A DNA stretch of 64,000 nucleotides from Nitrosarchaeum koreense MY1 (GCF_000220175.1 NZ_AFPU01000001.1:248001-312000); one strand, 5' to 3'. Positions 16,760 through 27,368 are shown, numbered from the stretch's first letter. The notes: generated by a model from the letters alone, not told the origin. A program made the numbers and translations.

Positions 16760-19700
16760 ATGGCAGATCCTTCAGTTAAACGTTGGCCAATAATTCAAGA
16801 TATCTTGAAACGTGAAGGTATTGCACGTCAACATCTTAATTCTTTTGATGAATTTTTAGAAAGAGGTCTTCAAAGTATTATCAACGAAGTAGGACAAATT
16901 GAAATTGAAAATGCTGAATATCCCTACAAAATACAACTAGGTAAAGTCAAACTACAACAACCAAGAATGATGGAGCTTGATGGTTCTATCACTCATATCA
17001 CTCCAGCAGAAGCTAGACTAAGAAATGTTTCATATTCGGCACCTGTAATGATGGAAGCAAGTGTTGTTGAAGATGGAAAAATCTTAGAATCTAGATTTGT
17101 CCATATTGGCGATGTACCTGTAATGGCAAAATCAAACGCTTGCATTTTACATAATTTTTCAACACAAAAATTAGTTGAACATGGCGAGGATCCAAATGAT
17201 CCCGGTGGTTATTTTATTATCAATGGTTCTGAAAGAGTTATTGTAGGATTAGAAGATCTTTCATACAACAAAATAATTGTTGACAGAGAAAGTGTGGGTG
17301 GAAATACAGTTTTTAAAGCTAAAGTTTATTCTTCAATTGTTGGTTATCGAGCAAAACTAGAATTGGTAATGAAAAACGATGGTTTGATTGTAGCTAGAAT
17401 TCCAGGTTCTCCTGTTGACATTCCTGTTGTTACACTAACTAGAGCACTTGGATTAGAATCTGATAGAGAGATTGCAGCTGCTGTTTCACTTGTTGATGAA
17501 ATTCAAAATGAATTAGAAGGTTCATTTGAAAAAGCAGGTGACGTTCCAACAGCAAAAGATGCAATTGTTTACATCAGTAAAAGAATCGCTCCTGGAATGT
17601 TGGAAGAATTCCAAATCAAACGAGCAGAGACTCTTTTAGATTGGGGCTTATTGCCACACTTGGGTAAACATCCAGAGAATAGAAAAGAAAAAGCACAATT
17701 TCTTGGTGAAGCTGCATGTAAATTATTAGAACTTAAACTTGGTTGGATCTCACCAGATGACAAAGATCATTATGGAAATAAAGTAATCAAATTTGCAGGA
17801 CAAATGTTAGCTGATCTATTTAGAACTGCATTTAGAAATTTGGTTCGAGACATGAAATACCAATTAGAAAGATCTGGTCAAAAAAGAGGCATTAACGCAG
17901 TAGCTGCAGCAATTCGTCCAGGTATTATCACTGATAAATTAAACAATGCAATTGCAACCGGAAACTGGGGTAGAGGACGTGTTGGTGTAACTCAATTATT
18001 AGATAGAACAAACTACCTTTCAACTATTAGTCATCTTAGAAGAATTCAATCTCCACTTAGTAGAACTCAACCAAACTTTGAGGCAAGAGATTTACACGCT
18101 ACACACTTTGGAAGAATCTGTCCTAGTGAAACTCCTGAAGGTTCTAACTGTGGTCTGGTAAAGAACTTGGCGCTTTCTGGAATTATTTCTGTAAATGTTC
18201 CATCCGAAGAAATTGTTGAGAAATTATATGATCTTGGAACAATTCACTTCTTTGATGCAAAAGAAGATGTGAAAAAAGACGGAGCTAGAATATTTGTTGA
18301 TGGTAGATTAATTGGCTATTACAAAGATGGTGCTGAACTAGCAGAATCGCTAAGAGAATTAAGAAGAAATTCAAAAATTCATCCTCATGTTGGAATATCA
18401 TTTCATCAATCTGCCATTGAAGGTTCTACAAAACGACTTTATGTTAATTGCAATGCAGGACGTGTTTTACGTCCATTGATAATTATCAAAGATAACAAAC
18501 CATTGCTCACACAAGACCTATTGGATAAAATCTCCAAAAAACTTCTTTCATGGACTGACTTGTTGCGTATGGGAGTCTTAGAAATGATTGATGCCAACGA
18601 AGAAGAAAATTGCTATATTACATTAGATGAAAAAGATTCAAAGAAACATACACATCTTGAAGTATTTCCACCAGCAATTCTTGGTGCCGGTGCTTCTATA
18701 ATTCCATATCCAGAACATAATCAATCTCCAAGAAACACATACGAATCTGCAATGGCAAAACAAAGTTTAGGATTTTCAACTCCAATGATGAATACCAGTA
18801 CTTATGTCAGACAACATTTGATGTTGTACCCACAAACACCTATTGTTAATACTAAAGCAATGAAATTATTAGGATTAGAAGATAGACCAGCAGGACAAAA
18901 CTGTGTTGTGGCAGTATTACCATTTGATGGTTATAATATTGAAGACGCAATTGTACTAAGTAGATCATCAGTTGACAGAGGTCTCGGAAGAACATTCTTC
19001 TTTAGAATTTATGATGCAGAAGCAAAACAATATCCTGGTGGAATGCGTGATGCTTTTGAAATTCCAAACGCTGAAGACAACATTCGTGGTTACAAAGGTG
19101 AAAAAGCTTATCGATTATTAGAAGAAGATGGAGTAGTTGCATCTGAATCTCCAGTTCATGGTGGAGATATTTTAATTGGAAAAACAAGTCCACCACGATT
19201 TATGGAAGAATATAGAGAATTTGAGTCATCTGGCCCTTATCGAAGAGACACTTCAATTGGTGTCAGACCGTCTGAAACCGGTGTAGTTGATACTGTTGTA
19301 ATGACACAATCAAACGAAGGTGGAAAGATGTACAAGATTAGAGTTAGAGATATGAGAATTCCTGAAATTGGTGACAAATTTGCATCAAGACATGGACAAA
19401 AAGGTGTCTTGGGAATTTTAGCAAAAGCTGAAGACTTGCCATATACTGCTGATGGAATTTCACCCGACGTTTTGATTAATCCACATGCATTCCCATCAAG
19501 AATGACTGTAGGAATGTTCATGGAATCAATTTGTGGTAAGGCTGCAGCACTAAGAGGAAGTCAATTTGATGGCTCTGCATTTGTAGGAGAAAAAATGGAT
19601 GAAGTTAAACCTGTAATGGATGCTGCTGGATTCAAATATTCTGGTAAAGAAACAATGTATGATGGAAGAACTGGTAAATCATTTCCAGTCGATGTCTTCA

Positions 19701-20107
19701 TTGGAGTAGTATATTATCAAAAATTACACCACATGGTTGCAGATAAGATTCATGCAAGAGCACGTGGACAGGTTCAGATGTTAACTAAACAACCAACTGA
19801 AGGAAGAGCCAGAGGTGGTGGTTTAAGATTTGGTGAGATGGAAAGAGATTGTTTGATTGCATATGGTGCATCAATGATTCTTAAAGATAGATTACTTGAT
19901 GAATCTGATAAATCTGATATTTTTGTCTGTGAGAGATGTGGATTAGTTGCATATCATGACGTAAAACAAAGAAAATACATCTGCCGAGTTTGTGGTGATA
20001 AAGCTAAAGTTTCATCAGTATCTGTTGCATATGCATTCAAACTTTTGTTACAAGAAATGCAAAGTTTGAATGTGGCTCCAAGATTACTCATTAAGGAGAA
20101 GGTATAA
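16760..20107 (+). CDS. rpoB: DNA-directed RNA polymerase subunit B (Rpo2), unsplit
   Basis: Second-largest catalytic subunit, 1115 residues, in one piece rather than split into B'' and B'. Visible: GGYFIINGSERVI (N-terminal lobe), HFGRICPSETPEGSNCGLVKNL, the GYNIEDAI loop, GDKFASRHGQKGVLG, the GGLRFGEMERDC segment and a C-terminal zinc ribbon C-x2-C...C-x2-C (CERCG/CRVCG). The stop TAA shares its last A with the ATG of rpoA. Confidence 0.97.
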   Translation: MADPSVKRWPIIQDILKREGIARQHLNSFDEFLERGLQSIINEVGQIEIENAEYPYKIQLGKVKLQQPRMMELDGSITHITPAEARLRNVSYSAPVMMEASVVEDGKILESRFVHIGDVPVMAKSNACILHNFSTQKLVEHGEDPNDPGGYFIINGSERVIVGLEDLSYNKIIVDRESVGGNTVFKAKVYSSIVGYRAKLELVMKNDGLIVARIPGSPVDIPVVTLTRALGLESDREIAAAVSLVDEIQNELEGSFEKAGDVPTAKDAIVYISKRIAPGMLEEFQIKRAETLLDWGLLPHLGKHPENRKEKAQFLGEAACKLLELKLGWISPDDKDHYGNKVIKFAGQMLADLFRTAFRNLVRDMKYQLERSGQKRGINAVAAAIRPGIITDKLNNAIATGNWGRGRVGVTQLLDRTNYLSTISHLRRIQSPLSRTQPNFEARDLHATHFGRICPSETPEGSNCGLVKNLALSGIISVNVPSEEIVEKLYDLGTIHFFDAKEDVKKDGARIFVDGRLIGYYKDGAELAESLRELRRNSKIHPHVGISFHQSAIEGSTKRLYVNCNAGRVLRPLIIIKDNKPLLTQDLLDKISKKLLSWTDLLRMGVLEMIDANEEENCYITLDEKDSKKHTHLEVFPPAILGAGASIIPYPEHNQSPRNTYESAMAKQSLGFSTPMMNTSTYVRQHLMLYPQTPIVNTKAMKLLGLEDRPAGQNCVVAVLPFDGYNIEDAIVLSRSSVDRGLGRTFFFRIYDAEAKQYPGGMRDAFEIPNAEDNIRGYKGEKAYRLLEEDGVVASESPVHGGDILIGKTSPPRFMEEYREFESSGPYRRDTSIGVRPSETGVVDTVVMTQSNEGGKMYKIRVRDMRIPEIGDKFASRHGQKGVLGILAKAEDLPYTADGISPDVLINPHAFPSRMTVGMFMESICGKAAALRGSQFDGSAFVGEKMDEVKPVMDAAGFKYSGKETMYDGRTGKSFPVDVFIGVVYYQKLHHMVADKIHARARGQVQMLTKQPTEGRARGGGLRFGEMERDCLIAYGASMILKDRLLDESDKSDIFVCERCGLVAYHDVKQRKYICRVCGDKAKVSSVSVAYAFKLLLQEMQSLNVAPRLLIKEKV

Positions 20108-23100
20108 TGTCGATTCAAGCAATTAAAACAATTGATGCAATTAGATTTTCAGTTTGGTCTCCAACTGAAATTAGAAAATATTCTGTAGCTGAAATTACAG
20201 CTCCTGAAACATATGATGAAGATGGAATGCCTGTACAAGGAGGTCTTATGGATGGTAGACTTGGTACGCTTGAACCTGGACAAAAATGTCTAACATGTGG
20301 AAATACTGCCGCTAGATGCCCTGGTCACTTTGGTCATATTGAACTTGCAGAACCTGTTTTACATATTGCATTTATTGATAATATTTACAAACTATTACAA
20401 TCAACTTGTCGTTCTTGTGCAAGACTCAAGGTTCCACAAGAAGATTTAGAAGAATTTAGAAAAATTAAAGAAAAACACGCTGCTTATACTGTAATTTCTG
20501 AAAAACGTATTCCAGAACAAATTATTGAAAAAGCAAAAAAAGCAAAAGAATGTCCTCATTGTGGTAAAACACAATATGAGCTAATCTTTACAAAACCTAC
20601 TATCTTTGTTGAAAAAACAGAGATTGGTGAACACAGACTATTACCAATTACAATTAGAGAAAGATTCACTCAAATTATTGATGATGATCTTAACTTATTA
20701 TCATATGATCCTGTGACTGCAAGACCAGAATGGTTTATTTTACAAGCACTACCTGTTCCACCAGTAACTGTAAGACCATCAATTATTCTTGAAACTGGAA
20801 TTCGTTCTGAAGACGATTTAACGCATAAGATGGTAGATATTATCAGAGTTAATCAAAGACTGAAAGAAAGTAAAGAAGCAGGAACACCTCCGTTAATTGT
20901 TCAAGATTTAGTAGACTTGTTACAATATCATACAACCACATATTTTGATAATGAAGTATCTGGCATTCCACAAGCTCATCATCGTTCAGGACGTCCACTA
21001 AAAACATTAACTCAAAGATTAAAAGGAAAAGAAGGAAGATTCAGAGGTTCACTTTCTGGAAAGAGAGTAGATTTCTCTAGTAGAACTGTAATTTCACCTG
21101 ATCCTAACTTGGACTTGTCTGAAGTAGGAGTTCCTGAACAAGTTGCAATGAAATTAACAATTCCTGAAATTGTTACTGAATGGAATATTGAAAGAATGAG
21201 AACACTTGTAATTAATGGACCAAACAAATTCCCTGGTGTTAACTATATCGTAAGACCCGATGGTGTTAAAATTAGATTAGATTTTGTTGAGGATCGTTCT
21301 ACAATAGCTGAAACATTAGAAATTGGATATCTTGTAGAAAGACATCTTGCTAATGGTGATATTGTCTTGTTTAACCGACAGCCATCTCTTCATCAAATGT
21401 CAATTATGGCTCACTATGTGAGAGTATTGCCAGGAAAAACTTTCAGATTACATCCATCTGTTTGTCCTCCATACAACGCAGATTTTGATGGTGACGAAAT
21501 GAACCTTCACGTTCCTCAAAGTGAAGAAGCAAGAGCAGAAGCAATTCTCTTAATGAGAGTTCAAGATCAATTAATTTCACCAAGATATGGTGGTCCAATT
21601 ATTGGAGCTCTAAGAGACTTTGTCACTGGCGCTTATCTTTTAACTAAAGATGATACTGTTTTGACTCCACAAGAATTTTACAATTATGCCATGCTTGGTG
21701 GATATACAGATAAACTTCCAAAACCTGCAACAAAAACTAAAGATGGTTTGATGTATACTGGTAAACAATTATTCTCATTATTCTTACCAAAAGATTTCAA
21801 CTATGTCATTACATCAAAGTGGTCAAAAGGAACCAAAGGTGCACAAAAAGACGTTGTAATTAAAAACGGTGAATTACTTAGTGGTGTAATTGATAAATCT
21901 TCAATCGGTGCAGAAGAACCAGAAAGTGTGTTGCATAGAATTGCAAAAGACTATGGTAACACCAAGGCAAAGAACTTTTTGAATTCTATTCTAATTATGG
22001 TAAAACAATACATTACTCATTATGGATTTAGCTATGGTTATGCAGATCTTGAAGTACCTGAAAAAGAGAAACAGCAGATTCTTGATGATATTCAGGAGAC
22101 ATATGGTATCATATCTGATCTTACTTCTCAATATGAAAAAGGAACTCTAAAGCTTACTAGAGGAATGAGACCTGAGGAAGCACTAGAAGCATACATTGTA
22201 AATGAATTGGGAAAAGCAAGAGACAAAGCTGGTATGACTGCAGATCAATCCCTTGATCAAAGTAATGCTGGAAGAATTATGGCTACAACTGGTGCAAGAG
22301 GTTCAGCACTTAACATCGGTCAGATGGCAGGTGCATTAGGACAACAATCAAGAAGAGGAAGTAGATTACATGCTGGTTACAATAATCGTGCATTACCACA
22401 CTATCAAGAACATGATAAAAATCCTGACGCACATGGTTTTGTTAAATCAAATTACAGAGAAGGACTTTCTGCACTTGAATTCTTCTTCCATGCAATGGGA
22501 GGTAGAGAAGGTCTTGTAGATACTGCAGTTAGAACACAACAAAGTGGATACATGCAGCGTAGACTTATCAACGCGTTAGAGCACATTAGATTAGAATATG
22601 ATGGAACTGTAAGAGATCCACACGGTCATATCATTCAATTCCTTTATGGTGAAGATGGAATAGATGTTGCAAAAAGTGATCATGGTGAAGCATTCAATGT
22701 TAATAGATTAATCGAATCACAAATCATTGTTGATTCTGGAAAGAAGGCAACAAAAGAAGAAATTACTGAATTAACAAAGAAATACACAAAGACATTCAAT
22801 CCTAGATTAAAGGAACTTGTATCTGAGGGATTACTTGATTCAAAATTAAGTAAGGAAGGTGCAGAAATTGTTTGTAAGAAAGGTCTATCATTATACAACA
22901 AAGCCAAAGTTGAACCAGGACAAGCAGTAGGAATTATCACTGCACAGTCAATTGGTGAACCTGGTACTCAGATGACTCTAAGAACATTCCACTTTGCAGG
23001 AATTGCAGAAAGAAACGTAACTTTAGGTCTTCCAAGATTAATTGAACTTGTTGATGCAAGAAAGAAACCTGTCACACCAACTATGGATATTTATCTTGAT

Positions 23101-23898
23101 AATGAATCTAAAAAATCAAGAGAAAAAGCAATCGATATTGCAAGAAATGTTTTGCAAACTAAAGTGAGTGCATTAATCTCTGATAGTGAAACTGATTACA
23201 CATCTCAAATTAAATTAATTCTTAGTGCAAACAGACTCAAAGAAAGAGGATGTACTGTTAGTGAAGTAGAGGCAGCATTACAATCAAACAAAAAATTCAA
23301 AATCGAAACAACTGGAGATCTAATCACTCTAAAACTAGTCGATGAATCTGATGCTCCAACTGTTATTGCAATTAGAAACAAAGTACTCAATACCACTGTA
23401 AAAGGAGTCCCAGACATTGAACGTGTAACTCTAGTTCAAAAAGACGACGAGTGGGTAATTCAAACAACTGGTTCCAATATTGCCAAAGTACTTGAAGTTC
23501 AAGGAATTGATAAGAAAAACGTTAGAACAAACAACGTGTTTGAAATTGCAGGTACATTAGGAATAGAGGCATCTAGAAATGCTTTGATAAATGAGCTGAA
23601 AAATACTTTAGAAGATCAAGGTCTGGAAGTTGATAATAGGTATATCATGTTAGTGTCTGATTTAATGTGCTCAAGAGGATACATGCAGCAAATTGGTAGA
23701 CACGGAATTGCTGGTACTAAAGATAGTGTTCTTGCAAGAGCAGCATTTGAAATTACAGTTCCAACAATTGCACATGCTGCATTAGCTGGTGAAGTTGAAC
23801 AACTCAAAGGTATTACTGAAAACGTAATTGTTGGTAGCATGATTCCAATTGGCAGTGGAACCGTAGATCTTTACATGCAAGTAAGTAAGAAGAAATGA
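20107..23898 (+). CDS. rpoA: DNA-directed RNA polymerase subunit A (Rpo1), fused A' and A''
   Basis: Largest subunit, 1263 residues. Most archaea split it into A' and A''; here both are continuous, as is known for Thaumarchaeota. Visible: the N-terminal zinc site CLTCGNTAARCPGHFGH, the catalytic NADFDGDEMN triad, the bridge-helix-region SNYREGLSALEFFFHAMGGREGLVDTA, and the A'' trigger-loop region AQSIGEPGTQMTLRTFHFAG, ending with the GEVEQLKGITENVIVGSMIPIGSG segment. Its start overlaps rpoB by 1 nt. Confidence 0.97.
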   Translation: MSIQAIKTIDAIRFSVWSPTEIRKYSVAEITAPETYDEDGMPVQGGLMDGRLGTLEPGQKCLTCGNTAARCPGHFGHIELAEPVLHIAFIDNIYKLLQSTCRSCARLKVPQEDLEEFRKIKEKHAAYTVISEKRIPEQIIEKAKKAKECPHCGKTQYELIFTKPTIFVEKTEIGEHRLLPITIRERFTQIIDDDLNLLSYDPVTARPEWFILQALPVPPVTVRPSIILETGIRSEDDLTHKMVDIIRVNQRLKESKEAGTPPLIVQDLVDLLQYHTTTYFDNEVSGIPQAHHRSGRPLKTLTQRLKGKEGRFRGSLSGKRVDFSSRTVISPDPNLDLSEVGVPEQVAMKLTIPEIVTEWNIERMRTLVINGPNKFPGVNYIVRPDGVKIRLDFVEDRSTIAETLEIGYLVERHLANGDIVLFNRQPSLHQMSIMAHYVRVLPGKTFRLHPSVCPPYNADFDGDEMNLHVPQSEEARAEAILLMRVQDQLISPRYGGPIIGALRDFVTGAYLLTKDDTVLTPQEFYNYAMLGGYTDKLPKPATKTKDGLMYTGKQLFSLFLPKDFNYVITSKWSKGTKGAQKDVVIKNGELLSGVIDKSSIGAEEPESVLHRIAKDYGNTKAKNFLNSILIMVKQYITHYGFSYGYADLEVPEKEKQQILDDIQETYGIISDLTSQYEKGTLKLTRGMRPEEALEAYIVNELGKARDKAGMTADQSLDQSNAGRIMATTGARGSALNIGQMAGALGQQSRRGSRLHAGYNNRALPHYQEHDKNPDAHGFVKSNYREGLSALEFFFHAMGGREGLVDTAVRTQQSGYMQRRLINALEHIRLEYDGTVRDPHGHIIQFLYGEDGIDVAKSDHGEAFNVNRLIESQIIVDSGKKATKEEITELTKKYTKTFNPRLKELVSEGLLDSKLSKEGAEIVCKKGLSLYNKAKVEPGQAVGIITAQSIGEPGTQMTLRTFHFAGIAERNVTLGLPRLIELVDARKKPVTPTMDIYLDNESKKSREKAIDIARNVLQTKVSALISDSETDYTSQIKLILSANRLKERGCTVSEVEAALQSNKKFKIETTGDLITLKLVDESDAPTVIAIRNKVLNTTVKGVPDIERVTLVQKDDEWVIQTTGSNIAKVLEVQGIDKKNVRTNNVFEIAGTLGIEASRNALINELKNTLEDQGLEVDNRYIMLVSDLMCSRGYMQQIGRHGIAGTKDSVLARAAFEITVPTIAHAALAGEVEQLKGITENVIVGSMIPIGSGTVDLYMQVSKKK

Positions 23899-23914
23899 GG
23901 AACAATAAAAAACA

Positions 23915-24154
23915 GTGATTAAGATGGGCGATGAAATTTCTAATTTAATGAGCAATAACAAAGACAAAGTCATTTTATTGCGATTAAGAAACAACAAATC
24001 TGTCAGAGGAAATTTACAAGACTTTGATGTTCATATGAATTTGACATTAGAAGACGCTGAAGATATCTCTGATGGAAAAACTGTAAAACTTGGAAAGATA
24101 CTTTTACGCGGAGATAACATTTTGGCAGTATCGCTGCCAGATGAAGAATCTTAG
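23915..24154 (+). CDS. Sm-like (LSm) archaeal protein
   Basis: A 76-79-residue Sm fold with Sm1 (VILLRLRNNKSVRGNLQDFDVHMN) and Sm2 (LLRGDNILAVSL) motifs; forms ring oligomers binding U-rich RNA. The GTG at 23915 and the ATG at 23924 are both in frame; MGDEISNL from 23924 is the more natural N-terminus. It is 16-25 nt after rpoA in the same operon, linking transcription and RNA handling. Confidence 0.93.
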   Translation: MIKMGDEISNLMSNNKDKVILLRLRNNKSVRGNLQDFDVHMNLTLEDAEDISDGKTVKLGKILLRGDNILAVSLPDEES

Positions 24155-24173
24155 CCGAAAAATATCATTCATT

Positions 24174-24183
24174 CTTAAATATT
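24174..24183 (+). promoter_or_regulatory. TATA box for the secreted protein at 24205
   Basis: CTTAAATATT is centred 26 nt before the ATG; leaderless arrangement. Confidence 0.5.
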
Positions 24184-24204
24184 AAATTCAAACAATATTC
24201 TATT

Positions 24205-25377
24205 ATGCTTCTGTTGTTTCCTATGGTTTTTTTATTTTTTTTATTGCCTGTATATGCTGAACAAATACCTGACTATGATAATCCATACGCTCCAATCTTT
24301 ACTGACAAAACAGTATACACTTGGACTGATAAAGTTAAAATGACTATTCATGCACCAAGCTGGAACGCCGATAGATATTTGATTGATTCAATAGGTGATG
24401 ATGATCATCCAATCAAAATTTCTACAAGAGGATACTTACTATCTCCATACAAATTTACTGAAACTGATGTGAATTCTGGAAAGTTTACCGCTGAAATAAT
24501 TCTTACAGGATTTTCCCATGATGCTGATGGTGATGGTGATTTTGATACTACTCCTAGAACTATGGGAAATGGACCGACAAGCGGATTTTTAGAATCTGAT
24601 AGTGATTCTGCATTAACTATAACATTTGAATTTGCAGATGGGGTTGTTCTTACTAAATCTGTTCCAATACAGTGGAATATTGGATCTATTCAATTCTCTG
24701 AAGAACATTATCTATCTGATCAAACTGCAACAATACATGTAATTGATCCTGACCTTAATCTCAATCCAGAATCCTTAGATCATATTCCGATAAAAATTTC
24801 TTCAAATTCTGATGTGTCAGGCATAGAAGTAAGTGCAGTAGAAACATCGGAAAGCTCAGGCATATTTACTTCAACAATATCATTTACACAAAATTCATCA
24901 TCAAGTGGAAATAGACTTTATGCATTACCTGGAGATATAATTTTTGCAAAATACGATGACTATACCCTTCCAAAACCTTATTCTGTATCTGATAATCTTG
25001 CAATAAAAACATCTGCAACAATTGGCACTTCTTCTTTAGCATTGCAAAGTCTACCAATTATATTTTCAGATAGTATGGGAAATCAAATCTCTGCAGTCTC
25101 AACTAATGATCAAATACAGATCGTTGGAAAGATAATAAATCCACAAAATTATAAACAAAAATTTGTTTATCTCTTTCAAGTAAAAGATGAGAATAATTTT
25201 GTAGTATCTTTATCTTGGATACAAGGAGAAATATCTGCAAATCAAAATTTAGATATTTCCCAATCATGGATTCCACAACAAACTGGAAATTATTCTATTG
25301 AGACATACACATGGAACTCGTTGACTAACGCAGCTCCACTATCTCCCTCGTTATCAACATCTGTTTTTGTTAATTAA
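24205..25377 (+). CDS. Secreted S-layer-module protein
   Basis: 390 residues: a signal peptide (1-18, ending VYAE) and two extended beta-rich modules. 'VYTWTDKVKMTIHAPSW' with a Ca-type DADGDGDFD loop is followed by 'LSDQTATIHVIDPDLNLNPES' with 'VETSESSGIFTSTISF', the same module as in the truncated gene at 1-2793. The C-terminal part resembles a CARDB/NEW3-like domain. It has no membrane anchor or PEFG tail, so it may be held by the S-layer. Role structural, by inference. Confidence 0.75.
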   Translation: MLLLFPMVFLFFLLPVYAEQIPDYDNPYAPIFTDKTVYTWTDKVKMTIHAPSWNADRYLIDSIGDDDHPIKISTRGYLLSPYKFTETDVNSGKFTAEIILTGFSHDADGDGDFDTTPRTMGNGPTSGFLESDSDSALTITFEFADGVVLTKSVPIQWNIGSIQFSEEHYLSDQTATIHVIDPDLNLNPESLDHIPIKISSNSDVSGIEVSAVETSESSGIFTSTISFTQNSSSSGNRLYALPGDIIFAKYDDYTLPKPYSVSDNLAIKTSATIGTSSLALQSLPIIFSDSMGNQISAVSTNDQIQIVGKIINPQNYKQKFVYLFQVKDENNFVVSLSWIQGEISANQNLDISQSWIPQQTGNYSIETYTWNSLTNAAPLSPSLSTSVFVN

Positions 25378-25402
25378 GTAATAGTATGATTTCTACTTAA
25401 TC

Positions 25403-25411
25403 AATAAATAC
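25403..25411 (+). promoter_or_regulatory. TATA box for the TPR secreted protein
   Basis: AATAAATA is centred ~25 nt before the GTG start at 25432, supporting that start and a leaderless transcript. Confidence 0.5.
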
Positions 25412-25431
25412 AAAATTACGATTTTAGCCGT

Positions 25432-26898
25432 GTGTTTGGATATACTATTGGATTATTGCTAGTGTTAATTGTATTATTTCCACTTACAATACCTTCAATA
25501 TTTGCCGATCCAATTTTGCTAGACTTTGATAAAACCGAATATCATACTGGTGATAATATGCTGATTACAGGACATATCTCAAATTATAAGATGCCAATAA
25601 TAGCAATGAGTCTTTTTGATCCTGAAGGGGATATTTTATCTGCAAATAATTTGATTATTGACTCCAATGGTACCTTCTCTAAAGAATTTTCATTAGACTC
25701 TCCGTTTTATGATAAATCAGGACAATACACTGTAAAACTAAATTATGGTAAGATAGTTCAAAATGAATTTTTTACAATTATAGGTAATACTTCTGAGCCT
25801 GAAATAATAATTCCGGAATCTATAGCACCTGAAATTATTTCCATAAACACTGACAAGAATCAATACTATGATCAAAATTTTATCACAATAACAGGTTCTG
25901 TTAATACAATTGATTCTCCAACTGTACTGATTGGAGTTCATGATCCATACGGTACACCAATCGGATTTTATTTTGGAGAAATTAATTCTGACTTGAAATT
26001 TTCTACAAAGTTTCTTGTAAAGTCTGGTGTTAATTTTAAAATCGATGGAACTTATCAAGTAAAAGCACATTATGGTGAGAGTGAAAAAACAATAAACTTT
26101 GAATTTTCTAAAAAACTAGATACTGTGATAGAGCCAGAAATAAAAACACCAGAAATAAAAACACCAGAAATAAAAACACCAGAAATAAAAACACCAGAAA
26201 TAAAAACTTCTGAAAAAAATATCAATTCAGTTGATTATCAATCCCAGATAAAAAAATATGATAATCTATCTGTTGAAGATATAGAATTAGGAAAACTACT
26301 AAATCAAATTAATTTGGATTGTGATCATAGTAGACTCGTTGATACCATTTCATATAATGATGGAATGGGACCGGCGCTATACCGACTTTGCAAATTTGAT
26401 CAGTCCTTGAATTTCTTTAATGACTCTTTATCAAAAGATCCAAACAATGTTGAAATTATAACTAGTAAAGGTTCTGTCCTTGGAAAAATGGGTCGTACTT
26501 TAGAATCTATTTCATATTATGATGCAGCTCTCAATATAGATCCAGATTTTATTCCTGCAATTAACAATAAAGCAAATGCCCTTGCAAATATGAAAAAATA
26601 TGGCGAATCTATCTCTCTTTACAATAAAGCCCTTGAAAAAAATCCAAGTTATGATACTGCAAGAAAAAATCTCCAATTAGTTTTACAAGAATCCTCATTG
26701 GGAAATATAGTATTTACTGAATATGCTTCTACAAGCACAGATATTCCATCTAACATCGTATCTTCAAAAAATACCATGACTGAAAAACTGCAAACGGAAA
26801 ATAATTTAAAAACCCAAACAAAAAATCCAACTAATATCTTTGAAGAATTATCTTTGGTATTTTCATCATTAGGCTCTCTCTTCGGATTTCAAAATTAA
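25432..26898 (+). CDS. Secreted Ig-like/TPR protein
   Basis: 488 residues from a GTG start: a signal peptide ending IFAD, two Ig/MG-like domains of the PEFG family type (~28-115 and ~135-225), a spacer of five E-I-K-T-P units (~235-260), then a helical region with tetratricopeptide motifs ('NVEIITSKGSVLGKMGRTLESISYYDAALNIDP', 'IPAINNKANALANMKKYGESISLYNKALEKNP', split here by element). The TPR part would mediate protein contacts outside the cell. No C-terminal anchor seen; the tail is Asn/Thr-rich. Exact role unknown. Confidence 0.75.
   Translation: MFGYTIGLLLVLIVLFPLTIPSIFADPILLDFDKTEYHTGDNMLITGHISNYKMPIIAMSLFDPEGDILSANNLIIDSNGTFSKEFSLDSPFYDKSGQYTVKLNYGKIVQNEFFTIIGNTSEPEIIIPESIAPEIISINTDKNQYYDQNFITITGSVNTIDSPTVLIGVHDPYGTPIGFYFGEINSDLKFSTKFLVKSGVNFKIDGTYQVKAHYGESEKTINFEFSKKLDTVIEPEIKTPEIKTPEIKTPEIKTPEIKTSEKNINSVDYQSQIKKYDNLSVEDIELGKLLNQINLDCDHSRLVDTISYNDGMGPALYRLCKFDQSLNFFNDSLSKDPNNVEIITSKGSVLGKMGRTLESISYYDAALNIDPDFIPAINNKANALANMKKYGESISLYNKALEKNPSYDTARKNLQLVLQESSLGNIVFTEYASTSTDIPSNIVSSKNTMTEKLQTENNLKTQTKNPTNIFEELSLVFSSLGSLFGFQN
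26134..26208 (+). repeat. Five 15-nt tandem repeats (P-E-I-K-T)
   Basis: Five in-frame copies of ccagaaataaaaaca (the last ends act) forming the spacer between the Ig-like and TPR parts. Confidence 0.85.
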
Positions 26899-26980
26899 GA
26901 GTGATTTCTAGTTTTTTTATATGTAAAATTTCAATAAACCTATAAAGCCCAGTAAAGACGATTGTGAATAAGGATAACAC

Positions 26981-27304
26981 ATGAGTAAGATACTAGAAAA
27001 GACACTAAAAGATGCACAGAAAGAAAATACATTAACAATTGGCACTAAACAAGTATTGAACTCTATGAAAGATTCCAAATTAATTGTCCTGTCTCAATCT
27101 GTAAAAAAAGAGATGTTTGCAAAAATTGAATCAGATGCGAAAAAAGAAAAAATACCATTAGTTAACTTTCAGGGAACTTCAGTTGCATTAGGAAGACTAT
27201 GCGGCTTACAATTCCGAATCTCAACAATATCATTTACATCAATAACTGATGCAAACATTAAATCAATTCTTAAAGATACAGAAACTGAGGAAAAAAATGA
27301 ATAA
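26981..27304 (+). CDS. rpl30e: Ribosomal protein L30e family (eL30)
   Basis: 107 residues of the L7Ae/L30e RNA-binding fold: 'TIGTKQVLNSMKDSKLIVLSQS' and 'IPLVNFQGTSVALGRLCG' are family hallmarks. It opens the L30e-NusA-S12-S7 run, the usual archaeal set downstream of RNA polymerase, here separated from rpoA by two secreted-protein genes. TATA-like sequences lie at 26914-26923 and 26939-26948; a leader with AAGGA-like sequence precedes the ATG. Confidence 0.92.
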   Translation: MSKILEKTLKDAQKENTLTIGTKQVLNSMKDSKLIVLSQSVKKEMFAKIESDAKKEKIPLVNFQGTSVALGRLCGLQFRISTISFTSITDANIKSILKDTETEEKNE

Positions 27305-27368
27305 ACATTTCATCTCTAATCTAAGTTTAAATGAGACAAATTTTGTTCGGAGTTAAACAGGAATTCTA

